Assembly: GCA_963846915.1 (NCBI GenBank) | Contig: CAWJXV010000005.1 | Span: 186,001-250,000 of the forward strand | Source of the DNA: PALSA-612 sp963846915 | Lineage (GTDB): Bacteria; Actinomycetota; Thermoleophilia; Gaiellales; Gaiellaceae | Direction of reading: 5' to 3' | DNA: 64,000 nt | Shown here: positions 25,283-33,801 of the stretch, piece after piece | How the letters are laid out: every line of letters starts with the position of its first letter | How positions within the stretch are numbered: the first letter of the stretch is position 1 | Made by a program: the position numbers and the translations under genes | Notes under the pieces: model-generated | Databases searched by the model: none | The model's input: the letters and a program-made list of their open reading frames with translations, nothing else | What the model was told of the DNA's origin: nothing

Positions 25283-26494
25283 GTGGTGAACCGGCGACTG
25301 ATCTGGATCGGTGCCGTCGTCGCGACGCTCGCGATCGGCGGCGCGGTCGCCGGCGTCGTGCTGGCGTCGAGCGGGAGCGGCGGATCGTCGGCGCAGCCGG
25401 CGCAGACCGGCACGCTCGACATGCATCCAATCGCCGGCAACTTCAAGCCGGACGAGACCAAGCTGTCGGACTGCAATTCCGAGGTCTGCTACGAGCAGGC
25501 GTTCGGGGACGTCGCCTACTACAAGGGCCCGAAGGCGGCGCTCGCGCTGTTCGCGCACGAGATGGCAGCTAACAGGGCGATCGACGCCGGCTGTCACCCG
25601 ATCGCGCACTACATCGGCGCGGGGACGCTCGCGCGCTTCCACGGCAGCATTCCGAAATCGTTCGCTGCCGGGTCGTCGATCTGCTGGTCAGGCTTCTACC
25701 ACGGCATCCTCGAGCGTGCGTTCTACGGCATATCGACCGAGGCGGGCCTGATCAAGGCGGCGCGGCGCGTCTGCTCGAGCCCGTCGCTCCAGAAGGACCA
25801 GTTCCTCTTCTACCAGTGCGTCCACGGCCTCGGCCATGGGCTGATGATCTCGACCGGCTACGACCTGCCGTTCGCGCTCCGCGTCTGCGACAAGCTGCAG
25901 ACGGGCTGGGATCAGACGTCTTGCACGGGCGGCGTCTACATGGAGAACGTCAACGCGGCGAACGGGACGTCGATCGGCTTCAAGACGACCTGGGTGAAGC
26001 CGAACGACCTCGTCTACCCCTGCGACGCGCCGGTGACGAAGGGTCACCGCCTGTATTGCTACATGATGGTCACCTCGAGGATCCTGCCTGCGAACGGCTA
26101 CAACTGGCAGGCGACGGCGAAGATCTGCGCGCACGTCGAGAAGCAGTGGATCGCAACCTGCTTCCAGTCCTTCGGGCGTGACGCCGACGGGTCGTCGCGC
26201 GAGAACCCGGTTCGCGACCTCGAGTTGTGCCGGATCGCGGGACGCTGGGAGGGAGAGTGCATCTACGGCGTCGTCCGCGACATGACGTCGTACTACGCGG
26301 GGGTCCGCCAGGCGGCCTCGTTCTGCCGGCAGGTCGACTCGTCCTACAAGGCCTACTGCTACCAGGGGATCGGGACGATCGTCGGCACGCTCAAGGCCGA
26401 CACCGTGGGTCGCCGGGCGGCGTGCGTCGACGCCAGACCCGCGCGCTTCCTCGACGCCTGTTTGCGGGGCGCAGGGGTACCGGCTACGGCCTAG
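25283..26494 (+). CDS. Exported protein with tandem cysteine-pair repeats
   Basis: 403 aa; two adjacent GTG codons (25283, 25286) are possible starts. An N-terminal signal-anchor (IWIGAVVATLAIGGAVAGVV) precedes a Ser/Gly linker. The rest holds at least six units with two cysteines about 10-14 residues apart followed by a hydrophobic/Gly triplet: CDKLQTGWDQTSC, CDAPVTKGHRLYC, CAHVEKQWIATC, CRIAGRWEGEC, CRQVDSSYKAYC, CVDARPARFLDAC. Upstream are His-rich motifs CHPIAHYIG, FYHGIL and CVHGLGHG. The pattern suggests a disulfide-braced helical-hairpin solenoid outside the cell. No named family recognised; it is followed by pckA. Confidence 0.8.
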   Translation: MVNRRLIWIGAVVATLAIGGAVAGVVLASSGSGGSSAQPAQTGTLDMHPIAGNFKPDETKLSDCNSEVCYEQAFGDVAYYKGPKAALALFAHEMAANRAIDAGCHPIAHYIGAGTLARFHGSIPKSFAAGSSICWSGFYHGILERAFYGISTEAGLIKAARRVCSSPSLQKDQFLFYQCVHGLGHGLMISTGYDLPFALRVCDKLQTGWDQTSCTGGVYMENVNAANGTSIGFKTTWVKPNDLVYPCDAPVTKGHRLYCYMMVTSRILPANGYNWQATAKICAHVEKQWIATCFQSFGRDADGSSRENPVRDLELCRIAGRWEGECIYGVVRDMTSYYAGVRQAASFCRQVDSSYKAYCYQGIGTIVGTLKADTVGRRAACVDARPARFLDACLRGAGVPATA

Positions 26495-26539
26495 AATCGT
26501 GGAGTTCCGCCCGTTGAGAGCGCGGGCGCCGCACGCCAC

Positions 26540-28150
26540 ATGGCCACGACCACCGAACGGCAGCTGCAGGGACCGGTCGGACTCGCCGACCACGGGCTCA
26601 GCCCCGGCGGCCGCGTCCGCTGGAACCCGACGACGGCGCTCCTCTACACGCGCGCTCTGACGAGCGGCGAGGGAAAGCTGGCCGAGGGCGGGCCGCTCGT
26701 CGTCGACACCGGCCGGTTCACGGGCCGCTCGCCGAAGGACAAGTTCGTGGTGCAGGAGCCTGGGTCCGAGGAGCGCATCTGGTGGGGGTCGGTCAATCAC
26801 CCGCTCGCGGAGGACCGCTTCGAGCGGCTGCGGGACAAAGTGGTCGCGCACCTCGATGCCGCGGGCGAGCTCTTCGTCGTCGACGCCTTCGCCGGCGCCG
26901 ATCCGGCGCATCGGATCGCCGTCAGGGTCGTCACCGGCCGCGCCTACCACGCGCTGTTCGCGAAGACGATGTTCATCGAGCCGTCGGCGGAGGAGGTGGC
27001 GACGTTCCGGCCGCAGGCACTCGTCCTGCACGCACCCGAGGTCGAGGCCGACCCCGAGACGGACGGCACGCGCACCGGCACGTTCGTGGTGCTGCATCCG
27101 ACGAAGACGGAGATCCTGATCGGCGGCACCTTCTACGCCGGGGAGATCAAGAAAGGGATCTTCACGGTGATGAACGACCGGCTGCCGCTCGAGGGCGTCC
27201 TCTCGATGCACTGCTCCGCCAACGTCGACGACGCCGGACGCGTGGCGGTGTTCTTCGGCCTCTCCGGGACGGGCAAGACGACGCTGTCAGCCGATCCCGA
27301 GCGGCACCTGATCGGCGACGACGAGCACGGCTGGGGCGACGGCGGTGTGTTCAACGTCGAGGGCGGCTGCTACGCGAAGGTGATCCGGCTCTCGGCCGAG
27401 GCCGAGCCGCAGATCTACGCCACCACACGCCGCTTCGGGACGATCCTCGAGAACGTCGCCGTGGACGACGGTGGGGTACTCGACCTCGACGACGACTCGA
27501 AGACCGAGAACACCCGCGCCGCGTACAGGCTCGAGGAGATCGCGAACGCGCTGCCCGCGAAGCGCGCCGGGCATCCGAGCGCGCTCGTGATGCTGACCGC
27601 GGACGCGTTCGGCGTCCTGCCGCCGATCGCAAGGCTGACGCGCGACCAGGCGATGTTCTACTTCCTGTCCGGCTACACGGCCAAGGTCGCAGGCACGGAG
27701 ATCGGGGTCACGGAGCCGCAGGCGACGTTCTCGACCTGCTTCGGCGCGCCGTTCCTACCGCAGCCGCCGGCCGTCTACGCGCGGATGCTGGGCGACAAGC
27801 TCGACCTCCATCCGCACGTCACCGTCTGGCTCGTCAACACGGGCTGGACGGGCGGGCCGTTCGGCGAGGGCAACCGGATGCCGATCGCGGCCACGCGGGC
27901 GCTGCTCCGAGCGGCCGTCGAGGGCGACCTGCAGGGCGTCGAGTATCGGGTCGACCCGGTGTTCGGCTTCGAGGTGCCGGTGAGCGTGCCCGGCGTCGAC
28001 TCCAGTCTGCTCGACCCGCGGTCGACGTGGGCCGATCCCGGCGCCTACGACGGCAAGGCCGCCGACCTCGCACGCATGTTCCGGGAGAACTTCGCCCAGT
28101 TCGCGGACACGGTCGACGCGGCCGTCACCGCGGCAGGGCCTGGCGCGTGA
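26540..28150 (+). CDS. pckA: Phosphoenolpyruvate carboxykinase (ATP)
   Basis: Converts oxaloacetate to phosphoenolpyruvate with ATP, the entry to gluconeogenesis. 536 aa. Seen: TGRSPKDKF substrate-binding motif, kinase-1a P-loop GLSGTGKTTLS, kinase-2 LIGDDEHGWGDGGVFNVEGG, and ENTRAAY near the adenine site. Length matches ATP-type enzymes. It overlaps the next gene by GTGA. Confidence 0.96.
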   Translation: MATTTERQLQGPVGLADHGLSPGGRVRWNPTTALLYTRALTSGEGKLAEGGPLVVDTGRFTGRSPKDKFVVQEPGSEERIWWGSVNHPLAEDRFERLRDKVVAHLDAAGELFVVDAFAGADPAHRIAVRVVTGRAYHALFAKTMFIEPSAEEVATFRPQALVLHAPEVEADPETDGTRTGTFVVLHPTKTEILIGGTFYAGEIKKGIFTVMNDRLPLEGVLSMHCSANVDDAGRVAVFFGLSGTGKTTLSADPERHLIGDDEHGWGDGGVFNVEGGCYAKVIRLSAEAEPQIYATTRRFGTILENVAVDDGGVLDLDDDSKTENTRAAYRLEEIANALPAKRAGHPSALVMLTADAFGVLPPIARLTRDQAMFYFLSGYTAKVAGTEIGVTEPQATFSTCFGAPFLPQPPAVYARMLGDKLDLHPHVTVWLVNTGWTGGPFGEGNRMPIAATRALLRAAVEGDLQGVEYRVDPVFGFEVPVSVPGVDSSLLDPRSTWADPGAYDGKAADLARMFRENFAQFADTVDAAVTAAGPGA

Positions 28151-29007
28151 TCCCCGACGCGCCCTGGCGCGTCGTCGTCGTCTCCCAGATTCCCGGCATC
28201 GCGAAGGCCTACGTCGACTTCGTCCGCGCGATCGGCCACGAGCCCGTCGCGCACCTTGCCGTCCGCACCCAGGCACGCCTCGCCGAGTCGCAGGAGATGC
28301 GCGACTTCGCCCTGCGGCTGCTGATGGAGGGCCCTGAGGGCGTCGACCTCGTCTATCCCGCGAGCAGGGCGAGCCTGGCGCCGATCCTCCGCGGCTACGA
28401 GGCCGACCTCCTGCTCTGTACGGCGTTCCCGTGGCGCCTCCCGGCCGACGCGCTGGCGGTCCCGCGCGTCGGCTGCGTGAACGGGCACCCCTCGCTCCTG
28501 CCGAGACATCGCGGCCCGATCCCGATCGCGTGGGCGATGCGGAACGGCGAGACCGAGCTCGGCCTCACCTACCACCTGATGGACGCCGACTTCGACACCG
28601 GCAACATCCTCGCCCAGCAGTCCGTGCCGCTCGACGCCGACGACACGCTGGAGACGCTGCTGCCGAAGCTCCAGGGCGCATCCGCGGCGCTCCTGCCCGT
28701 CGTCTTCGAGCGTCTCGCCCGGGGCGAGCGCGGCGAAGCGCAGGAGGGCGGCGACTACCAGAGCGTGTTCGAGGAGGACTACGTCTACGTCGACACGGGC
28801 AGAACCGCCCTCGAGGCGCACACGCAGACGAGGGCGTGGCCGCTCGCGGGCGGGGCCCCGGGGCTGCGCGGCCCGATCCTCGAGCGCGACGGCGAGTCGA
28901 GGCGGCTGCTCGAGACCTCGCTGACCGAGGTCGAGGGAGCGGAGCGACTCGAGTGCGTCGACGGACCGCTCTGGATCGTCGAGAGCGAGCCGGTCGAGAC
29001 GGCCTAG
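28147..29007 (+). CDS. Formyltransferase-family protein (Fmt/ArnA-like)
   Basis: 286 aa. The N-terminal formyltransferase domain has the catalytic Asn-His of the NxHPSLLPRxRGP motif (CVNGHPSLLPRHRGPIPIAW) and the Asp in YHLMDADFDTG; a C-terminal OB-like domain (about 200-285) follows. True Fmt has the same layout but is longer and sits with def; here the gene overlaps pckA by GTGA. It may transfer a formyl group to something other than Met-tRNA; whether the genome has another fmt cannot be seen. Confidence 0.85.
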   Translation: MIPDAPWRVVVVSQIPGIAKAYVDFVRAIGHEPVAHLAVRTQARLAESQEMRDFALRLLMEGPEGVDLVYPASRASLAPILRGYEADLLLCTAFPWRLPADALAVPRVGCVNGHPSLLPRHRGPIPIAWAMRNGETELGLTYHLMDADFDTGNILAQQSVPLDADDTLETLLPKLQGASAALLPVVFERLARGERGEAQEGGDYQSVFEEDYVYVDTGRTALEAHTQTRAWPLAGGAPGLRGPILERDGESRRLLETSLTEVEGAERLECVDGPLWIVESEPVETA

Positions 29008-30185
29008 CCCTCGGCGAAGCCGGCCGAGGCGCGGGGTCTGGACGGGTCGAAGCCCTCGGCCGCGGCGTAGAGCGACGCGAGCAGCCGGGACTCCGCCGGC
29101 TCGCCGTCGATCCCGCGGGCCGTCAGCCATGTTTCGGCTTCCTCGGGAGAGAGCGGCCCGAACTCGATGTCGGCGGCGCAGCGTCCCGGCCGCGATACCG
29201 CCGGGTGAAGCGACTTGATCTCCTCGTTCGTCGTAACGAGCACGAGAATGCGGAGCCCTTGTCCGATCAGTCCGTCGACGACGTTCAGGAACCGTGACAG
29301 CCCCTGGCCGATGATCGACTTCGCGTCGGGCGTCAGCAGCTCGCCGGTGTCCTCGAGCACGAGCAGGCGCCAGTGCTTCGGCGGGCGACCGCCTCCGTTC
29401 TCGTCGATCTCGGCCTCCTCGTCGCCGTCGACGTGGTGCTGGAAGATCGCATGGGTGCGCGCGTAGCCGGTCCAGCCGCCCCCGACGACGTGGATGCCCA
29501 TGCGCCCTGCCGGCTGCATCAGCACGCCCATCAGGTAGTCCGCCCGCTCGCCGAAGAACGTGTCCGGGTCGACGACGTAGTGGAGCTGGCACCACTCGCG
29601 CCACTCCCACGCGAGCGCCCGCAGCGCATAGGTCTTCCCGGTCCCCGGTGGGCCGTGCCAGAGGATGAGCTGACCGCCGTGTGCGGGCCGGAACCCCCGC
29701 ATCACCGTCTCGAGGGCCGCTCGCGTGGTCGACGAGTAGTTACCCGCGATCTCGTCCCACTCCGGTACGGCGATCGGGCGCAAAGAGGGCAGCGGCCCGT
29801 TCGGCGTGTACGTCCAGAACGCGACCGGGACGTCGTGCCGCGCCACCGGCTCCGGAGCCGGCAGCTGCTCACGCAGGAACGCGATCGAGTCGAGAACGGT
29901 CTGCTCGTCGGGGCCTGCGGCCTGAACGCTGACGAAGCCCCCGCCGAGCACCACGTACAGCAGCGTGCTCGCGCGCTCGACCACGACGGACTCGGAGTGC
30001 TCGCCGATCGACCGCATGACGGGCGCGCCGATCCCGGCAAGCGACCGTTCGGACGTCGCCCAGTTCTCGCTGCGCAGTTCGGCCAGCGGCGTGTCGAGCA
30101 GGCGGAGCTTGAACAGCGCCGCAGGAGGCTCCTCCCCGTGGTCGAGGGTGTGGAGGACGCGAAAGCGGCTGCCGAGGTCGGTCAC
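29004..30185 (-). CDS. AAA-family ATPase (DUF5925-type)
   Basis: 393 aa. The N-terminal 140 residues are unlike known motor domains; the C-terminal AAA module has Walker A GPPGTGKTYALRAL, Walker B LLVLEDTGELL, sensor-1 LVTTNEE and a Pro-Gly-Arg-Cys sequence (VSRPGRCAADIEF), near the AAA arginine finger. The layout resembles actinobacterial DUF5925-AAA proteins of unknown function. GTG 30185 chosen (VTDLGSRFRVL). Its stop overlaps that of the convergent formyltransferase gene. Confidence 0.82.
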   Translation of the reverse strand: MTDLGSRFRVLHTLDHGEEPPAALFKLRLLDTPLAELRSENWATSERSLAGIGAPVMRSIGEHSESVVVERASTLLYVVLGGGFVSVQAAGPDEQTVLDSIAFLREQLPAPEPVARHDVPVAFWTYTPNGPLPSLRPIAVPEWDEIAGNYSSTTRAALETVMRGFRPAHGGQLILWHGPPGTGKTYALRALAWEWREWCQLHYVVDPDTFFGERADYLMGVLMQPAGRMGIHVVGGGWTGYARTHAIFQHHVDGDEEAEIDENGGGRPPKHWRLLVLEDTGELLTPDAKSIIGQGLSRFLNVVDGLIGQGLRILVLVTTNEEIKSLHPAVSRPGRCAADIEFGPLSPEEAETWLTARGIDGEPAESRLLASLYAAAEGFDPSRPRASAGFAEG

Positions 30186-30276
30186 CCGTTCGACGATACC
30201 GGCGGAGGTTCGAAGCCGGAATCCCGCACACGGGTGACCTGCCGTCGCACCGGCCGGATCGTGTAGCTTCAAATCG

Positions 30277-31959
30277 GTGGAAGCGAAGCACGACGTGCTG
30301 GTGGTCGGAGCGGGCCTCGCGGGCATGCGGGCCGCCGTCGAGGCCTTCGACGTGGGCGCCGACGTCGCTCTCATCTCCAAGATCCATCCCGTCCGCAGCC
30401 ACTCCGGCGCGGCGGAGGGCGGTATCAATGCAGCTCTCGGGAACGCCTCCGAGGACGACCCGGAGAAGCATGCCTTCGACACCGTCAAGGGCTCCGACTA
30501 CCTCGGCGACCAGGACGCGATCCAGGTGCTCTGCGACGAGGCGCCGGGCGACGTCTACCAGCTCGAGCACTGGGGCGCGGTCTTCTCGCGCACCGAGGAC
30601 GGACGAATCGCGCAGCGGCCGTTCGGCGCCGCCGGCGAGCCGCGCACGGCCTACGCGGCCGACATCACCGGTCACGTGCTCGTGCAGGTGCTCTACGAGC
30701 AGGTGATGAAGCGCGACCTGACCGTGTACGAGGAATGGTTTGCGTGGAAGCTGGTCGAGAACGAGGGCCGCTGCCAGGGCGTCATCTGCTGGGACCTGCT
30801 GAACGGCGGGCTGAAGACGCTCGGCGCCAAGACCGTCATCCTCGCCACCGGCGGGGCGGGCCGGCTCTATACCGGCACGACGAACGCCTACTCGTGCACG
30901 GGCGACGGCATGGCCCTCGCGCTCGACGTCGGCGTTCCGCTCGAGGACATGGAGATGATGCAGTTCCATCCGACGACCCTCGCCCCCTCCGGCGTGCTGA
31001 TCACGGAGGGCTGCCGCGGCGAAGGCGCGTACCTGCTCAACTCGGAGAACGAGCGCTTCCTCAAGGACTACGCCCCGAACGCCATGGAGCTCGCCTCGCG
31101 CGACGTCATCTCCCGCGCCGAGCAGACGGAGATCGACCTCGGCCGTGGGGTCGACGGCAACGTGCTCCTCGACCTGCGCCACCTCGGCGCCGAGAAGATC
31201 CTCGAGCGCCTGCACGGCACGCGCGAGCTGTCGATGACCTTCGCCGGCGTCGACCCGATCTACGAGCCGATCCCGGTCCGCCCGGGCGCGCACTACCACA
31301 TGGGCGGCGTCGACACGGACGCGTGGGGGCGGACAGAGCTCGAGGGCCTGTACGCCGCCGGCGAGTGTGCCTGCGTCTCCGTCCACGGCGCCAACCGCCT
31401 CGGCGGCAACGCGCTGATGGAGACGATCACCTTCGGCAAGCGGGCCGGGCGCCACGCGGCCGACTGGGCGCTCACGCACACGACCGTGACCGTGCCGGCC
31501 GGGGTGGAGAGCGACGCCGAGCGGGAGCTGAAGGCGCTGCTCGACCGCGCCAAGGGCGAGCGGCCCTGGTCGATCCGCGAGGAGCTCGCGACGACGATGC
31601 ACGAGAACTTCGGCGTCTTCCGCCGCGAGGACCAGATGCTCCAGCAGGGGGAGATCGTCGCCGGTCTCCGCGACCGATACGAGAACGTGGTCGTGGACGA
31701 CAAGGGCGACGTGTTCAACACCGACCTGACGCAGGCGCTCGAGCTCGGCTTCCTGCTCCAGCTCGCCGACTGCATGGTCGTCTCGGGCCTCGCGCGCAAG
31801 GAGAGCCGCGGGGCGCATGCCCGACCCGATGACTACCCTGACCGCGACGACGAGAACTTCATGAAGCACACGATCGTCCGGTCCGTGGACGGCCGCCCCG
31901 AGCTCGAGTGGCGGCCGGTCACGATGACCAAATGGCAGCCACAGGAGAGGAAGTACTGA
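30277..31959 (+). CDS. sdhA: Succinate dehydrogenase flavoprotein subunit
   Basis: 560 aa. FAD-binding VVGAGLAGMRAAVEA, the flavin-linking histidine region HSGAAEGGINAAL, catalytic HPTTLAPSGVLITEGCRGEG with its arginine, and the C-terminal HGANRLGGNAL are intact. GTG start. It heads an operon in which sdhB follows only after two genes for exported proteins. Downstream of sdhB is an HdrB-like subunit instead of cytochrome b anchors, indicating a non-classical SdhABE enzyme. Confidence 0.95.
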   Translation: MEAKHDVLVVGAGLAGMRAAVEAFDVGADVALISKIHPVRSHSGAAEGGINAALGNASEDDPEKHAFDTVKGSDYLGDQDAIQVLCDEAPGDVYQLEHWGAVFSRTEDGRIAQRPFGAAGEPRTAYAADITGHVLVQVLYEQVMKRDLTVYEEWFAWKLVENEGRCQGVICWDLLNGGLKTLGAKTVILATGGAGRLYTGTTNAYSCTGDGMALALDVGVPLEDMEMMQFHPTTLAPSGVLITEGCRGEGAYLLNSENERFLKDYAPNAMELASRDVISRAEQTEIDLGRGVDGNVLLDLRHLGAEKILERLHGTRELSMTFAGVDPIYEPIPVRPGAHYHMGGVDTDAWGRTELEGLYAAGECACVSVHGANRLGGNALMETITFGKRAGRHAADWALTHTTVTVPAGVESDAERELKALLDRAKGERPWSIREELATTMHENFGVFRREDQMLQQGEIVAGLRDRYENVVVDDKGDVFNTDLTQALELGFLLQLADCMVVSGLARKESRGAHARPDDYPDRDDENFMKHTIVRSVDGRPELEWRPVTMTKWQPQERKY

Positions 31960-31961
31960 TC

Positions 31962-32846
31962 ATGCGCATCCCCAGGCTCAGGATCTCGATCGCCGCGGTG
32001 CTCGCCGTTGCGGTGGTCGCCGCCGGTGCGACGACAGGCGTCGCGCTCGGCTCCCGCACGGGCACGTCGCCGATCGAGCAGGCGGCGACGAAGTCCGGCA
32101 AGGCATCGACGTTCAAGTTCGACTTCACGCTCTCGATCTCGGGTGGAGGATCCAGCATTCCCGGCGGCAAGATCACGCTCAGCGGCTCCGGCGCGGCCAA
32201 CACCCCGCACAAGCTGGCCGCCGTCAAGCTCGATCTCAGCTCGATCGCGCCGCTGCTCGGCTCGGCCACGCAGGGCGCGGTGCCGAAGTCGATCGCGCTC
32301 GTCGTCGTCGGCAACACCGTCTACCTGAACTTCCCCGCGCTCGCGAAGCAGGCCGGCGCGCCCGGCAAGCAGTGGGTGAAGTTCGATCTGACGAAGCTGC
32401 CGAAGTCGAAGACCGGCGGCGTCGACCCGAAGGCCGTCGGGAGCGTCTCGCCCCAGCAGGCGCTCGGGGCTCTGCGGTCGGCTCTGAAGGTGCACAAGGT
32501 CGGGTCGGACAGTTACGGGACGCACTACCACGCGACGCTGGACCTGAGCTCGCTCGTTGCGGTCCTGCCCAAGGCGCAGCAGAAGTCCTCGAGCACGTCG
32601 CTCGCGAAGGCCGGGATCAAGTCCGTCCCGCTCGACGTCTGGGTCGGCCCGTCCGGCTACGTGACGCGGTTCGTGACCTCGCTCAACGTCAAGGCGCAGA
32701 AGAGCTCGCCCGCCGCCTCGATCACGCTCACGCTCAACATCCACGACTACAACCACAAGGTCAACATCACGGCGCCGCCGGCGGGGCAGACCGCCGACGG
32801 CAACAAGCTGCTCGCCGGTCTGCTGGGCAGCCTGCCGGGAGGATGA
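31962..32846 (+). CDS. Exported LppX/LprG-like protein 1, inside the sdh operon
   Basis: 294 aa. A signal peptide (RISIAAVLAVAVVAAGATTG) without a lipobox cysteine precedes a beta-rich domain with short strands ending in K/S/T and the NTVYLNFPAL strand, as in LppX/LprG lipid-binding proteins of the LolA-like fold. It begins 2 bp after the sdhA stop and overlaps the next gene by ATGA. The next gene is a paralogue of the same length. Ligand and role are unknown; the LppX relation is inferred from layout rather than strong identity. Confidence 0.8.
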   Translation: MRIPRLRISIAAVLAVAVVAAGATTGVALGSRTGTSPIEQAATKSGKASTFKFDFTLSISGGGSSIPGGKITLSGSGAANTPHKLAAVKLDLSSIAPLLGSATQGAVPKSIALVVVGNTVYLNFPALAKQAGAPGKQWVKFDLTKLPKSKTGGVDPKAVGSVSPQQALGALRSALKVHKVGSDSYGTHYHATLDLSSLVAVLPKAQQKSSSTSLAKAGIKSVPLDVWVGPSGYVTRFVTSLNVKAQKSSPAASITLTLNIHDYNHKVNITAPPAGQTADGNKLLAGLLGSLPGG

Positions 32847-33727
32847 TGAGGCGCACAGCCCTCGCACTGGCGGTGATCGTCGCGGGCTGCACCGCGGCGG
32901 TCGCCGCCGCTTCGCCCAGAGGAGCGGCGGGCCTGTCGCCGAACCAGCGGGCGCTTCAGCAGGCGATCCAGAAGACCGCCACCGTGACGAGCGGTCGCTT
33001 CAGCTTCGCGTCGTCGACGACCGGGGGCACGAACGGCAACGTCGCGACCAGCGGCAGCGGAGGCTTCGACACGAAGCACCAGACGGCCTCGTTCTCGCTC
33101 GACCTCGGTGTGCTCGCGGTTGCGCTCGGCGGGGCGAGCGGCGGCGTATCGATCCCGCGGACGCTCGACGTCGTCGTGGCGAAGAACACCGTCTACGTGC
33201 ACCTCCCCTCCGTCGCAGGCCAGATCCAGAAGGGCGCGGAGTGGCTCCGGTTCGACTCGAAGTCGCTGCCGTCGTCGCCGACCAAGACCGTCACGGGCGC
33301 GCTCTCGAAGGCCGATCCGCAGAAGGCGCTTGCCCAGCTGACGTCGTCCAGCGCCGTGCACCGGGTCGGGACGTCGTCGGTCCGGGGCTCGTCGACGACG
33401 CACTACCGTCTCACCGTCAACGCCGCGAAGCTCGTCTCGATCCTGCCGAAGTCGCAGCAGTCGGCCGAAGCGAAGGCACTCAAGCAACTGAACGTGAAGT
33501 CGGTGAACGTCGACGTCTACGTCGACGGCTCGGGGTACGTCCGCCGTGTGTCCACCGCGATCTCGAAGCTGATCCTCCAGCCAGGCTCGCGCGGCGTGGC
33601 CTTCAAGCTCTCGTTCGACCTCTACGACTTCGGGGCACACGTCAACGTCACCGTCCCGCCCGCGAGCAAGACCGTGGACGGCGGCAAGCTCGTGCAGTCG
33701 CTGTTCCCGGGCGGAACGGGAGGCTGA
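32843..33727 (+). CDS. Putative lipoprotein, LppX/LprG-like paralogue 2
   Basis: 294 aa. A lipobox is present (ALAVIVAGC, cysteine at about residue 16), so this copy is probably membrane-anchored by lipid, unlike copy 1. Shared features with copy 1: AAxxT...F.F at the start, NTVYVHLPSVAGQ, the SxxDPQKAL segment, DVYVDGSGYVRR and the closing VNVTVPPASKTVDGGKL. ATG 32843 overlaps the previous TGA. The stop overlaps a 24-codon ORF by one base (TGATG). Confidence 0.82.
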   Translation: MMRRTALALAVIVAGCTAAVAAASPRGAAGLSPNQRALQQAIQKTATVTSGRFSFASSTTGGTNGNVATSGSGGFDTKHQTASFSLDLGVLAVALGGASGGVSIPRTLDVVVAKNTVYVHLPSVAGQIQKGAEWLRFDSKSLPSSPTKTVTGALSKADPQKALAQLTSSSAVHRVGTSSVRGSSTTHYRLTVNAAKLVSILPKSQQSAEAKALKQLNVKSVNVDVYVDGSGYVRRVSTAISKLILQPGSRGVAFKLSFDLYDFGAHVNVTVPPASKTVDGGKLVQSLFPGGTGG

Positions 33728-33801
33728 TGGTCAGCGGCGCGACAAAGGTGCCGACGAGCGAGGACTTCCCCGGCAAGTCCGCGAGCGAACTGGAGGCGTG
33801 A
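33727..33801 (+). CDS. 24-codon ORF between lipoprotein and sdhB
   Basis: ATG 33727 overlaps the lipoprotein stop (TGATG) and the ORF's own TGA overlaps the sdhB ATG (TGATG), so it bridges the two genes without a gap. The peptide MVSGATKVPTSEDFPGKSAS... is hydrophilic and without known motif. It may be a translated micro-ORF that carries ribosomes into sdhB. Confidence 0.4.
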   Translation: MVSGATKVPTSEDFPGKSASELEA

